NCBI GenBank assembly: GCA_028386065.3
Contig: JAKUCV010004457.1
Coordinates: 19,556-83,555 of the forward strand
DNA: 64,000 nucleotides
DNA from: Turnera subulata
Lineage: Eukaryota > Streptophyta > Magnoliopsida > Malpighiales > Passifloraceae
Direction: 5' to 3'
In this document: positions 44,156 to 54,094 of the stretch, in pieces
How the letters are laid out: each line of letters starts with the position of its first letter
Numbering within the stretch: the stretch's first letter is position 1
The notes under the pieces: model-generated
Seen by the model: only the letters and a program-made list of their open reading frames with translations
What the model was told of the DNA's origin: nothing
Database searches by the model: none
Program-made: the position numbers and the translations under genes

Positions 44156-46764
44156 TATAAACGGGAAATTACTGTTACACTTGTGAATCGTTCAATAATG
44201 CAGCTTGTCTGCATTATGGAGCGAGACGGTCCGGACCAGAAAATAACTGATACCCTCTTAGTTATTTTCCGGTGTGATTTTTCCGAAAATTCCGGGACCC
44301 GAAAAATACCGACTTAGGCCCGAAAAATCCACGGAAAAATCACGAGCGCGGGAAAACTCTCGGTTTCGAAAAACGACTCCCAATTTACCTTGAATTAATT
44401 ACCCAAGATTAATTCAACAGTAAATCTGTAACGCCCCGATTTTTCGTTAATTGATTTTTACGGAATTTTTGAAATTTCATTTCCAATTTTACCCTTATAG
44501 AATTTCCGGGTATTTTAAGCCAAGAAAATTATTATTATTATTAATTTATTTTCCTGGAAATATTAGATTTTAAGTTGGAATTGTTTGTTGTTCGGGTTTC
44601 GTTGAAGTAAAATGTGATTCGGTGGGAAAACGAGGTTTATTGTAGTTTTATTTAAACTACGTCGTTTTGGTAAAAAAAAAAAAACAACCACGCCGTTGAC
44701 CGAGTAGGGCGAGTTGACCAAGCCAGAGACCAAAACGACGCCGTTTTGGCCTTGGCTGGCACACAAGCCCTAACCCTTCTTTCCTTCTCTTTTCTTTTAT
44801 CCTTTTTTTTTTCTTTCCCACTCTTGTCTCCCCGAGCCGCCGATGATCTTCACCCGATGTTCTCCTCCAATTGCTCTAAACAGTTAACCACCCTCAATTG
44901 CTACCACTTTCCCACATCGATTCTTCTTCTCTCCCTGACACTCCTTTCTTCTTCTCCTTCCTCCTTTCGAGCCGCCGTCGTCGAGATGCCGTCGCCCCAT
45001 CTCTTCTCTTCATGTCACCCGCCACTGCAACAAGGAAGGAGGAGGTGCTGCAGGCCGTCACCTGTGTAAGGATTTGTTCGCGTCGTGGTTGCTGCCGTTG
45101 ACGTTTTTTGTTGGGTAAGTCCCTCCTCCGTTCCCGGTTTTCTATTCCTTTCTTCGTCCTCCTTGCTTCCCGGTGATGATGTCGTCTTTTTTGGTTGTTG
45201 ATGTGTGGGTCGGCGTGGGGTTGCTGCAAGCTGTGGTGGTGTTTGGTGTGTTTGGAGTTTGGCAGTGTGGGCTTGGTGTTACTCGACCGAACCGGGGTTT
45301 GAGACAGAATCGGCGGGTGCGTCAGGGGCTCGCCGGTGCTGCCTTCTCGCGGGTTGTGGGTCATGGTCGTTCAGGCGCGGTGGTGGTTCGGTGGTTTGGT
45401 TGAGTTCGGGCTGCTGGTCATGAGTTGGAATTCTGGCAGTGGGCTGGTGTGAGGCTCGGGTTGGTTTAGTCGATTTCGAGCAGAACCCGAGACCCTGAGT
45501 GTGCGTCCGAAAGCTGCTAGTGCGGGTGTCCTTTTCCTGTGAGTGGTTCTGTCAACTTTAATTCTTTCTTTGAATTGTTTAGATTCTGCGTCGGCTCGGT
45601 TGTTTGGCAAATGCTTGTGTAGATCACTTAATCTGGTTTACAAATGGTTAGCTTTTAGAATAATACATTATCTGGAAGTTATGGGGTATATGCCGATGCA
45701 GGAATGTTAATTAGTATATCGAAACATATCCATGAGTAGAATAATGAATTGGTTTCGATAAGCTCAAGCTATTTCCTTTAAGGTTGTACTAAATTCAATT
45801 TTGTGGACGGGTTGCTGTCCACCAAATATGTTGGTTCTGAGTTGGAGTTTGACTAAGTTTTGGATTGGTCAACGGTTGATTGGTTTGGGTTGGTCAGTAG
45901 GTTAAATGGTGGAAACTACCCTATCAATGTAGTGAAAGTGATTTATGGGTTTTACAAAAGTTGAATTTAAAGTCTGGGTTCTTTTAATAATTCGTAAGAG
46001 GAATTTAAGGCTTGGTCCAAGTTTGATAATATGTATTTGTTTGAACCAGTTTCCTAAAGGGTTTGAAAATGTTTTCTTTTGGAAGGGGTTTTCCAATTTC
46101 TAATTTTTTTTATTTTATTTTATTAAACTTAAGCTTGGACTCTAGTCCTTATATACCCACGTGGGGTTAAGGATTGTTAATAGTAAACTACACCAGCTAG
46201 CGCATAGTGTCCATGCATCTCGTAGTCTCGTGGATTTGTATTGTAAATGTATTTGGGTTATAATTGTAAGAACCCAGTAACGTCGAGGTAGGAGATGGCT
46301 TTATATTTCAAGATGTTTCTAATGATCAGGTGAGGACTTATAAACCTTTGTATGCATTACTGCCTACAATGCTCGGTTAGTTGTCTTGGTTTATGAAGTG
46401 GTATTATTTGTTTGGTCTTGAATGCTGTATGCATGCTTGCCTGTTGTGCTGATGTTGCTATTTGCAAAGTGAATTATGTTGATGATACCTATGACGTGGT
46501 GTGCCTGATTATGTGACCTGTTGTCCGATGTGATGTATTGTGCCTGTCTAGTATGACTTGTTTGGTTATGATAAACACATGAGATATAGATTGTGGTTTG
46601 TGTGGTGGACTGTGGGCTGGGGGCCCGGACTTGAGAATAAGATATTAAATCCACACAACACTGTTTGATCATAATTTATGGCACAACTCTTAAAACATTA
46701 TTGAGAATAATAAAACATAATGATTCTACTGTGGGCTGTTGACCGGTTGGTTCGAGCGGGAAGT

Positions 46765-46820
46765 GTTACCCCTCGGGATTCCATGCGGTTAAGCATGGTA
46801 TATGCGGTTTAGCATATGGG
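46765..46820. repeat. Hairpins in family B LTR
   Basis: CCATGC-GGTTAA-GCATGG and ATATGC-GGTTTA-GCATAT lie side by side: same loop type, different but complementary stems. Confidence 0.8.
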
Positions 46821-46862
46821 TCTGTTATGACTGGTTCTACCTCCCTCCTTCTACCTCCCCCT

Positions 46863-46912
46863 TTCTATCTCCCTCTTTCTCTCTATCTCTCTCTCTCTCT
46901 CTCTCTTTCTAT
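46863..46912. repeat. CT-rich microsatellite
   Basis: CTCCCTCTTTCTCT units merge into (CT)n at about 46886-46905. Confidence 0.85.
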
Positions 46913-47780
46913 GGATATGTTTGGGCTTCGTGCCTGGTTTATTTGGGCTTATGCCTGGTTGTCTCATGAGACGGGACCGAGCTCGACGCACACAGTAGAG
47001 GGCCCTAATAAAATATTTAAACCTAATAACAAAGATAATAATATAAGTAATGACAAGTGATGGTTTGTAGTCGGATGATGTCTTGCTCTGTGTATTGTGG
47101 TTGTTGTTGTTTGTTGCCGGTGTACTTGTAGTTGATTTGTAATTATATATTATTGGTTTATTTGTTTGCGGTGAGACAGTGGTTGGTCTCACCCCCTCAC
47201 AGACCTTTTACAGGTTAGCTGTTCGTTGAGCAGTGGTGCATATCAGCAGGTGGCGGTGCTTTCCTCGGGTCGGATCCATAGGGTGCATTACATTCATATT
47301 TGTTTAAGTATTTGTCTTCCGCTGCATACTCGAATTGTATTACTTATTGTATGATATATTGCATAATTATATGATGATTATCTTATTTATGCCGTATCCC
47401 GGGTGGAAAGGGCAGTTCAGTCTTTTCATATGCTTTAATTGATTTAATTAGATATTTTTGGGATACGGGTGTTCAGACGATTTTTTTTTTTGTCACGGGA
47501 TTGATAAGGGCAAATTAGCCATTTTATACTTAAATTCTATTTTATATTAACAATTGGGACACAGGCGTTTCAAAATCACGGTAAAAAGACTTTTACAGTC
47601 CCGGTAAAAATCTAAAATTTTTACCCGGGCTGTTACAGTCTACCCACCTTAAAAAGAATTTCGTCCTCGAAATTCCATCTTATCCGTGGGTCCTACCACG
47701 ATAAGCTTCTGGCATACTCTGCCAGGTGTCCAAACTCAACCCGAGATACCGCTTATACCCTTAAGCGACATCTCGTCCTC

Positions 47781-47788
47781 TATAAAAA
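47781..47788 (+). promoter_or_regulatory. TATA box of A1 ORF1
   Basis: TATAAAAA lies 40 bp before the ATG at 47821. Upstream are two inverted repeats also present in A2: CTTATCCGTGG/CCACGATAAG (about 47680-47705) and CGCTT/AAGCG (about 47751-47768). Confidence 0.7.
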
Positions 47789-47820
47789 CCAAACCTCATG
47801 ACTGGCAAACTCACACAGTC

Positions 47821-48198
47821 ATGGACTCTCCAATCCGATCTCGAATGACCTCAGACTCCGAGAACAATAGCTACACCGGCGACACTGCTTTCCCGACAAG
47901 CTCCGAAGAAGAACCTCCCAAGAAGCGGTTCAAGACAAACATCATCGGCTTGAAAGAGCACATGGTCGTCTCCCCAAAACGGCGAAAGAAGCGTGCTGGC
48001 AAGAAAGCTGAAGATCGAAAGGGCAAGGCGACGGCTGAAAGCAGCACTCCGCAGCAGACTCTGACGCAGCTGAACGTCTCACTGAAGAAGATCAGCTCGG
48101 CGGTGGCGCAGATAGAACTGGCGTGCGCGGAGCTCTTCCCTCACGTGAAGAACGTACAAAAACTTGTAAAAGATCTAGAGAAGCAAGTAACTCCATAG
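47821..48198 (+). CDS. A1 ORF1: basic 125-aa protein antisense to the element
   Basis: Starts MDSPIRSRMTSDSENNSYTG. The ATG is chosen because the A2 homologue begins at the same codon after a conserved TATA box; the frame is open further upstream but that part is not conserved. Residues 1-30 are Ser/Asp/Glu-rich. Residues 33-72 hold basic clusters (PPKKRFKTN, PKRRKKRAGKKAEDRKGK) typical of nuclear localisation or nucleic-acid binding. Residues 80-125 show heptad-like hydrophobic spacing (LTQLNVSLKKISSAVAQIEL, KLVKDLEKQV), suggesting a coiled coil. It is about 87% identical to the A2 protein. AATAAA occurs 32 bp after the stop (48230). No known family was recognised. It may bind nucleic acid or partner ORF2, but this is a guess. 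Confidence 0.75.
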   Translation: MDSPIRSRMTSDSENNSYTGDTAFPTSSEEEPPKKRFKTNIIGLKEHMVVSPKRRKKRAGKKAEDRKGKATAESSTPQQTLTQLNVSLKKISSAVAQIELACAELFPHVKNVQKLVKDLEKQVTP

Positions 48199-48942
48199 AG
48201 TACTTCTTCTCCTGTTGTAAAACCTTATGAATAAATAAAATAAGTTTCCTTTTAAATCAAAATTCTTATATTACAGAGTCTCATGGTAGACAAAAAAATA
48301 AAACCTCTCAAAACAAAACAAAAATAAACAATAAGAATATAAAATCAAATATGAAGAAATTAAAAACAAAATTCGTTTAACAAAATCAAAACATAAAGAA
48401 ATTAAAACCAAAAACATGTTTTCATGATCGGTGCTCGTATCGGACGTAAACATCCTCGAACCCAAGAAACGTGACATACAGAGCTAACGGTGATGTCGGT
48501 TACCTCGTGAGAAAGATATCCGCTATCTCGCACGGTGCCGATCACGAGAGCGTCATGTGCCCCTCGAAAGAAACGATACCCACTTGTTCACAAATTCCGC
48601 ATGAGCCAAAAACGTCTGTCAAGTCTCGTATCCCTCCACGATGTCCGAACAGGTGTAAGCTTGTCGCACATGTGCTCTACTCGAGGTGTGGTCCCATTAG
48701 TCTAGCCTCAACGGTCACGAATGCATGTGATAAAAGATGCAGGAAGATATAGAAAAAACCATGAAAAGAAAGGACAACGTAGCCAGGGAGATAGAAAATC
48801 GCGGGATAGAAAAGGGCTAAAAAACACTGGCATTTAAAGCCCGAAAAACGTATAAAGTAACGAGCAATAAATGAAGCAACGGCAAAATTTTCAAAAAACA
48901 AATCTTGAAAATCGAAAACAGTAAACACGCTCTCCATAAGAG

Positions 48943-48950
48943 TATAAAAG
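48943..48950 (+). promoter_or_regulatory. TATA box of A1 ORF2 inside an inverted repeat
   Basis: TATAAAAG is framed by CGCTCT (48928-48933) and AGAGCG (48953-48958). It lies 108 bp before the ATG. In A2 the arms are CGCTCC and GGAGCG, a compensated change. Confidence 0.7.
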
Positions 48951-49057
48951 ACAGAGCGGTGAGGTGTAAATCATCAAAAGCATTTAAAAGCAAACAAAAC
49001 ATCCAGGCAACCAAAACCACAACGTTTAGCAAACAAAACACCACACGTCGAGACAAC

Positions 49058-49741
49058 ATGCCTGCTCCTTCATCCGTCTTCTTCGTCGAAGGTGCCAACC
49101 TAGGCAGAAGAAACCGACTGGCCTACAGCATGGTCAATGAGCATCCAGAAGAACTACCGAACGAGCTCGGTAGAATGCCGCGTCTGGTCTTCGTCAACGA
49201 ACTCTACTCATCCAGATTGTTCATCACTCCCATGGAAGAGATGTTCTTTCTGGAGGACCATGGCACTCTGAGGACCTCCTACTACGGCTCGGCAAACTCC
49301 ATCATGTTCTTCATCTCCGAAAGACTTCAGGAGTTCAACCTAGAGTCCACTTGACATACCCTGGAGCAAGGCACATACTACCAGCTCTCGATGACTGCCC
49401 AGAGCATGCCTAGAGTCACTCGTCTGCCCGTAACTTGGCCCAAGGCCCGACTACTGGTGTGGAATTGCAGAGGAGTCGCTAGGCGTTCCCAGGAGTTCTC
49501 GCGTACCCTGAGGGACCTCAAGAACCAATACAAACCAAACATGGTTCTTCTGACGGAGAGCCAGTGGCAACCTCAAGACGATCACGGTCTCATCCCACTC
49601 CGGTTCCCTCAAGCAAACTGGTTCGAGCTTCCAGGCCAGGACAACAGGGGCGACATGTGGTTCTCGTGGAGCGACAGCATCCAAGTCAACATCAACAATG
49701 ACCCCAACAGCTTCAGGGTCAACGTCGTTCCAAGGCGATGA
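49058..49741 (+). pseudogene. A1 ORF2: novel domain plus EEP-endonuclease fragment, one nonsense codon
   Basis: Homologous to the intact 227-aa protein at 59435. It opens MPAPSSVFFVEGANLGRRNR. Residues 1-130 form a conserved domain I do not recognise. Residues 132-210 resemble the start of the LINE endonuclease (EEP) fold: WNCRGVARR (the Asn site), LRDLKNQYKPNMV, then LLTES with the Glu at 167, and MWFSWSD where LINEs have GG.WLLW. The rest of the nuclease (the later Asp and His sites) is absent. A TGA at codon 99 (49352-49354) interrupts it. The ending is TGA at 49739. AATAAA follows at 49757. It is antisense to the element and close to the PBS. Confidence 0.85.
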
Positions 49742-50595
49742 ATGTATTTTTATTTCAATAAAATATCAATGTAATATTTCTGTTTGTAATCAAAATATTA
49801 GTATTATTAATAATATTTATATTTCCGTTATTTATGGCATCATTACCACTTATGTGAATGTTCTGCGACAGCTGGCGTCCCTTGACTGGATCCATAATGC
49901 ACTAACTAAATGATATAAAATAATAAACAAATGGAGCGAACTATGCAAATAAGGTCAACAAACACACAAGGACTGCCCAACAAGACCTAACGCCTGCTCC
50001 GCTACCAAAATGAAATGCCCCGACCCGTATTTACCGTACACAGTAAACACGTGCCGGAACTGTGACAACCCAACCAGACAAAGCCCAACATACAGTGTAT
50101 ACAACAGTAACTCGGGCTCAACAACCCAAAAATAATAACGTCAATAACAACATAATCGGCCCAATGGCCCAACAATAACTAAATAATGCACAACGGAAGA
50201 CTTAATAACTCACAAAACACTGTATGCGACACTGATGCAAACTATGGATCCGAGCCCGGTCCAAGGGATAACGCCGCAGCCTGTCTGGAATGCACCAATC
50301 CTGTACCACAAATAACTCATCCTACGGGATGAAAGCCCGCAGGTGAGGGGTGAGTCCGAAGTGCTCACCGACGAAGGATAGACAATCAATATGCAACTAT
50401 AATAACTCAAGGTCCAAAAACAGGTGAAAACCACCAAAAACATACCCAACCGAAAACTCGACCCAAAAACGGGCCAAGACCAAAAGACTAAAACAAAAAT
50501 CCAATTTTATCTTTCCGGGACCCGTCACGGACAAGCTAGAGGTCAGACCTGGTTATCAACAGATTTCGGGTACCAGACGAAATCCAGAGAACCCA

Positions 50596-50975
50596 GGGAT
50601 CGACATCCCAAAAATACGAACCCAGGGATAGACATCCCAAAAATAATCACGGGATAGACATCCCAAGCATAGACATGCTTATCATAAGTAACGCAGGTCA
50701 AGGCCACCACAAAACATTTTTAAACCATCGAGTCGTACCACTACTTACCACATGAGAATTATATTATCGTCATTCAAAATCAAATCAAAGGGATCAACAT
50801 CCCTAACCAAAATACCGGGATAGACATCCCTATCCAAAATCAAGGATCGACATCCTTATCACACTTATTATTAATTCCGTTATACTTATACCAAAAGACA
50901 CGAAAATAAATATCCAAAACCCGACACGGGGATAAACATCCCAAAAACCAATTCAAAATACTGGGATAAACATCC
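50596..50975. repeat. Hairpin array in the A1 5' LTR
   Basis: Same hairpin series as at 39318-39692, with GGGAT-CGAC-ATCCC first. The second unit here is GGGAT-AGAC-ATCCC. Confidence 0.9.
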
Positions 50976-51074
50976 CGACAATAATCACAACAAAAGCATC
51001 AACCAACAGTGCAATAAACATCAAGCACAATAACCGAGTAATACAAGCACATATTGAAGGAAATCCATCCTCAC

Positions 51075-51150
51075 CTTGGCCGATTACTCAACTCCGGAAA
51101 CAATGACCGGTCCGACACCGGCTCCTCGAGAAACTGCCCGATATCCGAAC
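51075..51150 (-). other. Conserved LTR mini-exon, A1 5' LTR
   Basis: 76 bp between TTTTGTATAG acceptor and GTGAGG donor on minus; same frame as at 39799. Confidence 0.6.
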
Positions 51151-51923
51151 CTATACAACAAAACAATATATACACATAAATGCACATAATCGGTATGCTA
51201 CGATGCCAATACTGCGAAATAATCCCATCCCGGTTCATATCCGTTTTTATCATCTTTTACCGAAAATATTATACCGTACGTATATCCGAATATAATTTCG
51301 GTACCATACTTTAATTAAAACTCTTTTAAAAATATTTTCATTAATTAATTATAATTTTTCAAAATTATAATCTCCATAATTTTTCCAGAAAAATAATAAC
51401 CTATTTATATTTTTCAGAAAATATTTATATAGTATTTATCTTTTTCTCAATATAGAAAAACATTCACAGCGGAAGACTTATAACTCACATGACAACACAT
51501 GCAAAGCCCAATGCAACTAATGGATCCGAGTCCTGTCCGAGGGTACGCATCAGCTTGCCCGGTACGTTCCTGCACTACAAACAACTCATCCTACGGGATG
51601 AAACCCCGCAGGCGAGGGGTGAGTCCGAAGCGCTCACCGACGAAAGATAAACAGAGATATATAATCAACCGTAATACTCTCGAAGTAATGCAACCATCAA
51701 ATCAGAAGAATCTATCACAAACAACGTAACAGTGGAATACAACCCAAACAACACAACAGAGGAATCCAACTAAATCATATCAAAGCCAAGACCAAAAGAA
51801 TAATTGTTATTAATTTCAAATTTTATCTTTCGGGTCCCTGTCACTAGACAAGCTAGGGTCGTACCAGGTTATCAATTAATTCCGGATGCCAGGTCAAACA
51901 ACCATACCAAATCTTACCATACC

Positions 51924-52200
51924 GGGACCACGTCCCAAATTACCAAATCACACCGGGTTCAACAACCCAAATACCATACCAGGATCAACATCCCAAAACC
52001 GGATATTCGGTATATCCGAACCACTGGGTATTCGGTATACCCCAACCACAGGCATCAAAATGCCAACCGGATATTCGGTATATCCGAACCACTGGGTATT
52101 TGGTATACCCCAACCACAGGCAACAATATGCCAACCGGATATTCGGTATATCCGAACCACTGGGTATTCGGTATACCCTAACCACAGGCAACAACATGCC
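51924..52200. repeat. Hairpin array in the A2 3' LTR
   Basis: Stems differ from A1: GGGAC-CAC-GTCCC, GGGTT-CAAC-AACCC, GGAT-CAAC-ATCC, GGATAT-TCGGT-ATATCC, GGGTAT-TCGGT-ATACCC, GGCAT-CAAA-ATGCC. The GGATAT, GGGTAT and GGCA hairpins form a ~68-bp unit repeated three times (51999-52200). Confidence 0.9.
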
Positions 52201-52996
52201 AACCAAATCAAGTAACCAAACCAAGTAACCGACCATAGCATCCCAGAATTAATCTTCAAACCATCGGCCGTACCACTACTTCCCACATATATCATCATAT
52301 CATATCAATTCCAATTTCCAATTCCAATTTTCCATTTCTCAATTATCCACAGTCAATAGTTTATTCCAATTATCCAATCACAACACTGTCTACCGATAAC
52401 AATCACAATATCCATTACAGTCAAATAATTATCCAACTTCCTACTAGCTCAAGTTATACAACAGACCATTCCATCAACAGTTTCATAACATCAATTACTC
52501 ACAGTCCAACATCAATCACAACACAGTATCCAATAACCCAATAACAGTCATACAGCGGTTCAATCAAGCAAATCAACATCATAGCAACAACAGCAACAAT
52601 AACCGTAGCAGCCAAGTAACCAACACAATTCCATATTACCAAATATCCGTCAACAATACTTGTAACACCAATTATTCACAATTAACAGTTCATCACAATA
52701 TCCACACGACCAATAGCACAGTCCAACAATAGCAACATCAATAACCATTACAGTCAAATATCTAACAATGTCCCTCTCAGTAGTTCATTCAAACAACAAA
52801 ACACACAATTATCCACATTGACCAGTTCATCATTATTCTCAATACAATATCACAAATCCAATATCACAGTCTAACATCAACAACAACGACAATATCATAG
52901 CAGTCAATCCACCAACAGTAATCATTTCAGCAGTTCAATCAAGCAACAAAGCAAACACAGTGTTACGGGCACATATGAAGGGTTATCCATCCTCAC

Positions 52997-53071
52997 CTTG
53001 GCCGATTACTCAACTCCGGAAATAATGACCGGTCCGACGCCGGCTCCTCGGGAAACTGCCCGATATCCAAC
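52997..53071 (-). other. Conserved LTR mini-exon, A2 3' LTR
   Basis: 75 bp on minus between ...GTATAG and GTGAGG; frame DIGQFPEEPASDRSLFPEL. Confidence 0.6.
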
Positions 53072-54094
53072 CTATACCACAAAACAACACATACTCACAT
53101 AAATGCACATATTCGGTACGCTATGACGCCAAACTACGAATTAATCCCATCCCGGTTCTTATCCGTTATTATTTCCATTTATCGAAAATATTTAACCATA
53201 CGTATATCCGAGTATAATTTCGGTACCATACTTTAATTAAAATTCTTTTTCAAACTATTTTCGTAAAATAACTATAATTTCCAAAATAATAAACTCCATA
53301 ACTTTTCCAGAAAAATAATAAGCTATTTATAATTTTTCAGAAAATATTTATCTAGTATTTATCTTTTTCTAAGTATACATAATAATAATATTTCCAAATG
53401 CGAAATATAATTACCCTTAATTTCCAAAATACATATTTATACACATATACCAAAATCATAATTTCTAGACGAAATATATATATATATATATATTAAATTT
53501 TCAGAAATTATTTTCAAGGTATATCTATATTTTTCCAAGTATTATTAGTTTTTCCAAAACATGACTTAATTATTTATCAATTAAATATATTTATATTTTC
53601 CTCAATATACTAGAATTAAATTGAGCATATTTTTCTCAAAGTAATTGTATAATTTTTTTCCAAAATTATATATCAGATTATGAATAATAAATATATATAT
53701 ATATATAGTTTTTTTTTGAATAACTGGACTGGGCCAAGTCCAAGCCCAGGCCCGTTACTTTTCCCAGACCCATCAATCCACAACCCAAATCCAAGCCCAA
53801 TACCAAACAAACCCAACCCATAACGCATAACCCACATGGATCCGGGTTAGCTACCCGGGTCGTCTCCTACCCGCGGGTCAACATCCACGGCTCACCTTGA
53901 GCACGGGAGGCGGCGGTGGTGCCGGCGCGGCGCGACGGAACGAGCGGCAAGGAAGGCGCGGCAAGGCTGAGGCGACGGCGGAGACGGCGCCACGGCAGTT
54001 GGGGAGGCGGTGGTGGCTGCAACAGAACGAAGGACTTGCTTCGTCGGGCGTCGCGACTTGGACGGCGACTGCAGCAGGAGCAGAGGACGGCGAG

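Larger units (their letters stand above)
44427..47572 (+). mobile_element. Nested solo LTR of family B, TSD AAATC
   Basis: 3146 bp, TGTAACGCCCCGATTTTTCG...GGCGTTTCA. TSD AAATC is at 44422-44426 and 47573-47577. Contains an ACTACGTCGTTTTGG motif shared with the element at 54095-57317, a GC/CT-rich exon-like zone ending in donor GGTAAGTCC (about 45113), an exon-like block ending GATCAG|GTGAGG (about 46330) and an acceptor CTTTTACAG (about 47214). No coding domain of a retrotransposon. Confidence 0.9.
38734..47637 (-). repeat. 3' LTR of A1 (split by two solo LTRs)
   Basis: The parts are 38734-40203, 43031-44426 and 47573-47637. Plus-strand ends are TGAAACGCCCCGACC...CCCGGGCTGTTACA. It contains a hairpin array (39318-39690), a mini-exon (39799-39874), an exon-3-type acceptor (39024), a GC-rich exon-1 zone (about 43500-43850) and a 300-bp pyrimidine tract (43850-44150). 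Confidence 0.88.
47638..50010 (-). other. A1 interior without gag-pol
   Basis: 2373 bp between PPT and PBS. Beside the two antisense genes, a conserved non-coding block near 48470-48730 (GATATCCGCTATCTCG; CCTCGAAAGAAACGATACCC) is matched at 58870-59100. The PBS, read on minus, is TTTTGGTAGCGGAGC at 50010-49996. Confidence 0.8.
38734..51454 (-). mobile_element. Family A copy A1: non-autonomous, large-LTR Ty3/gypsy-like element with nested insertions
   Basis: In element (minus) sense the order is: 5' LTR (from 50011, truncated at 51454), PBS GGTAGCGGAGC, a 2373-bp interior (50010-47638), a PPT-like purine tract, and a 3' LTR (47637-38734) starting TGTAACAGCCCGGG and ending GGGGCGTTTCA. The interior edge at 47638-47670, read on minus, has GAGGACGAAATTC followed by a purine tract and TGTAACA, the usual 3' end of plant Ty3/gypsy elements. 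There is no gag, protease, RT or integrase. The interior instead holds two antisense genes. Two solo LTRs are nested in the 3' LTR; the LTR without them is about 2.9 kb. Confidence 0.85.
50011..51454 (-). repeat. 5' LTR of A1, truncated
   Basis: Very similar to 38734-40190 over its whole length, including the hairpin array (50596-50975) and mini-exon (51075-51150). It stops at TCTCAATATA, where the A2 LTR begins without its first ~195 bp. Confidence 0.9.

Noticed and set aside
43331..44317. 328-aa open frame ending in long Phe/Ser runs
   Set aside because: It is a translation of the LTR's GC-rich zone and pyrimidine tract, has no homologue in the other LTR copies in frame, and is low complexity.
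51804..52215. Open frames with repeated YIRTTGYSVYPNH units
   Set aside because: They are translations of the 68-bp hairpin repeat; both strands and several frames are open, which points to repeat structure rather than coding.
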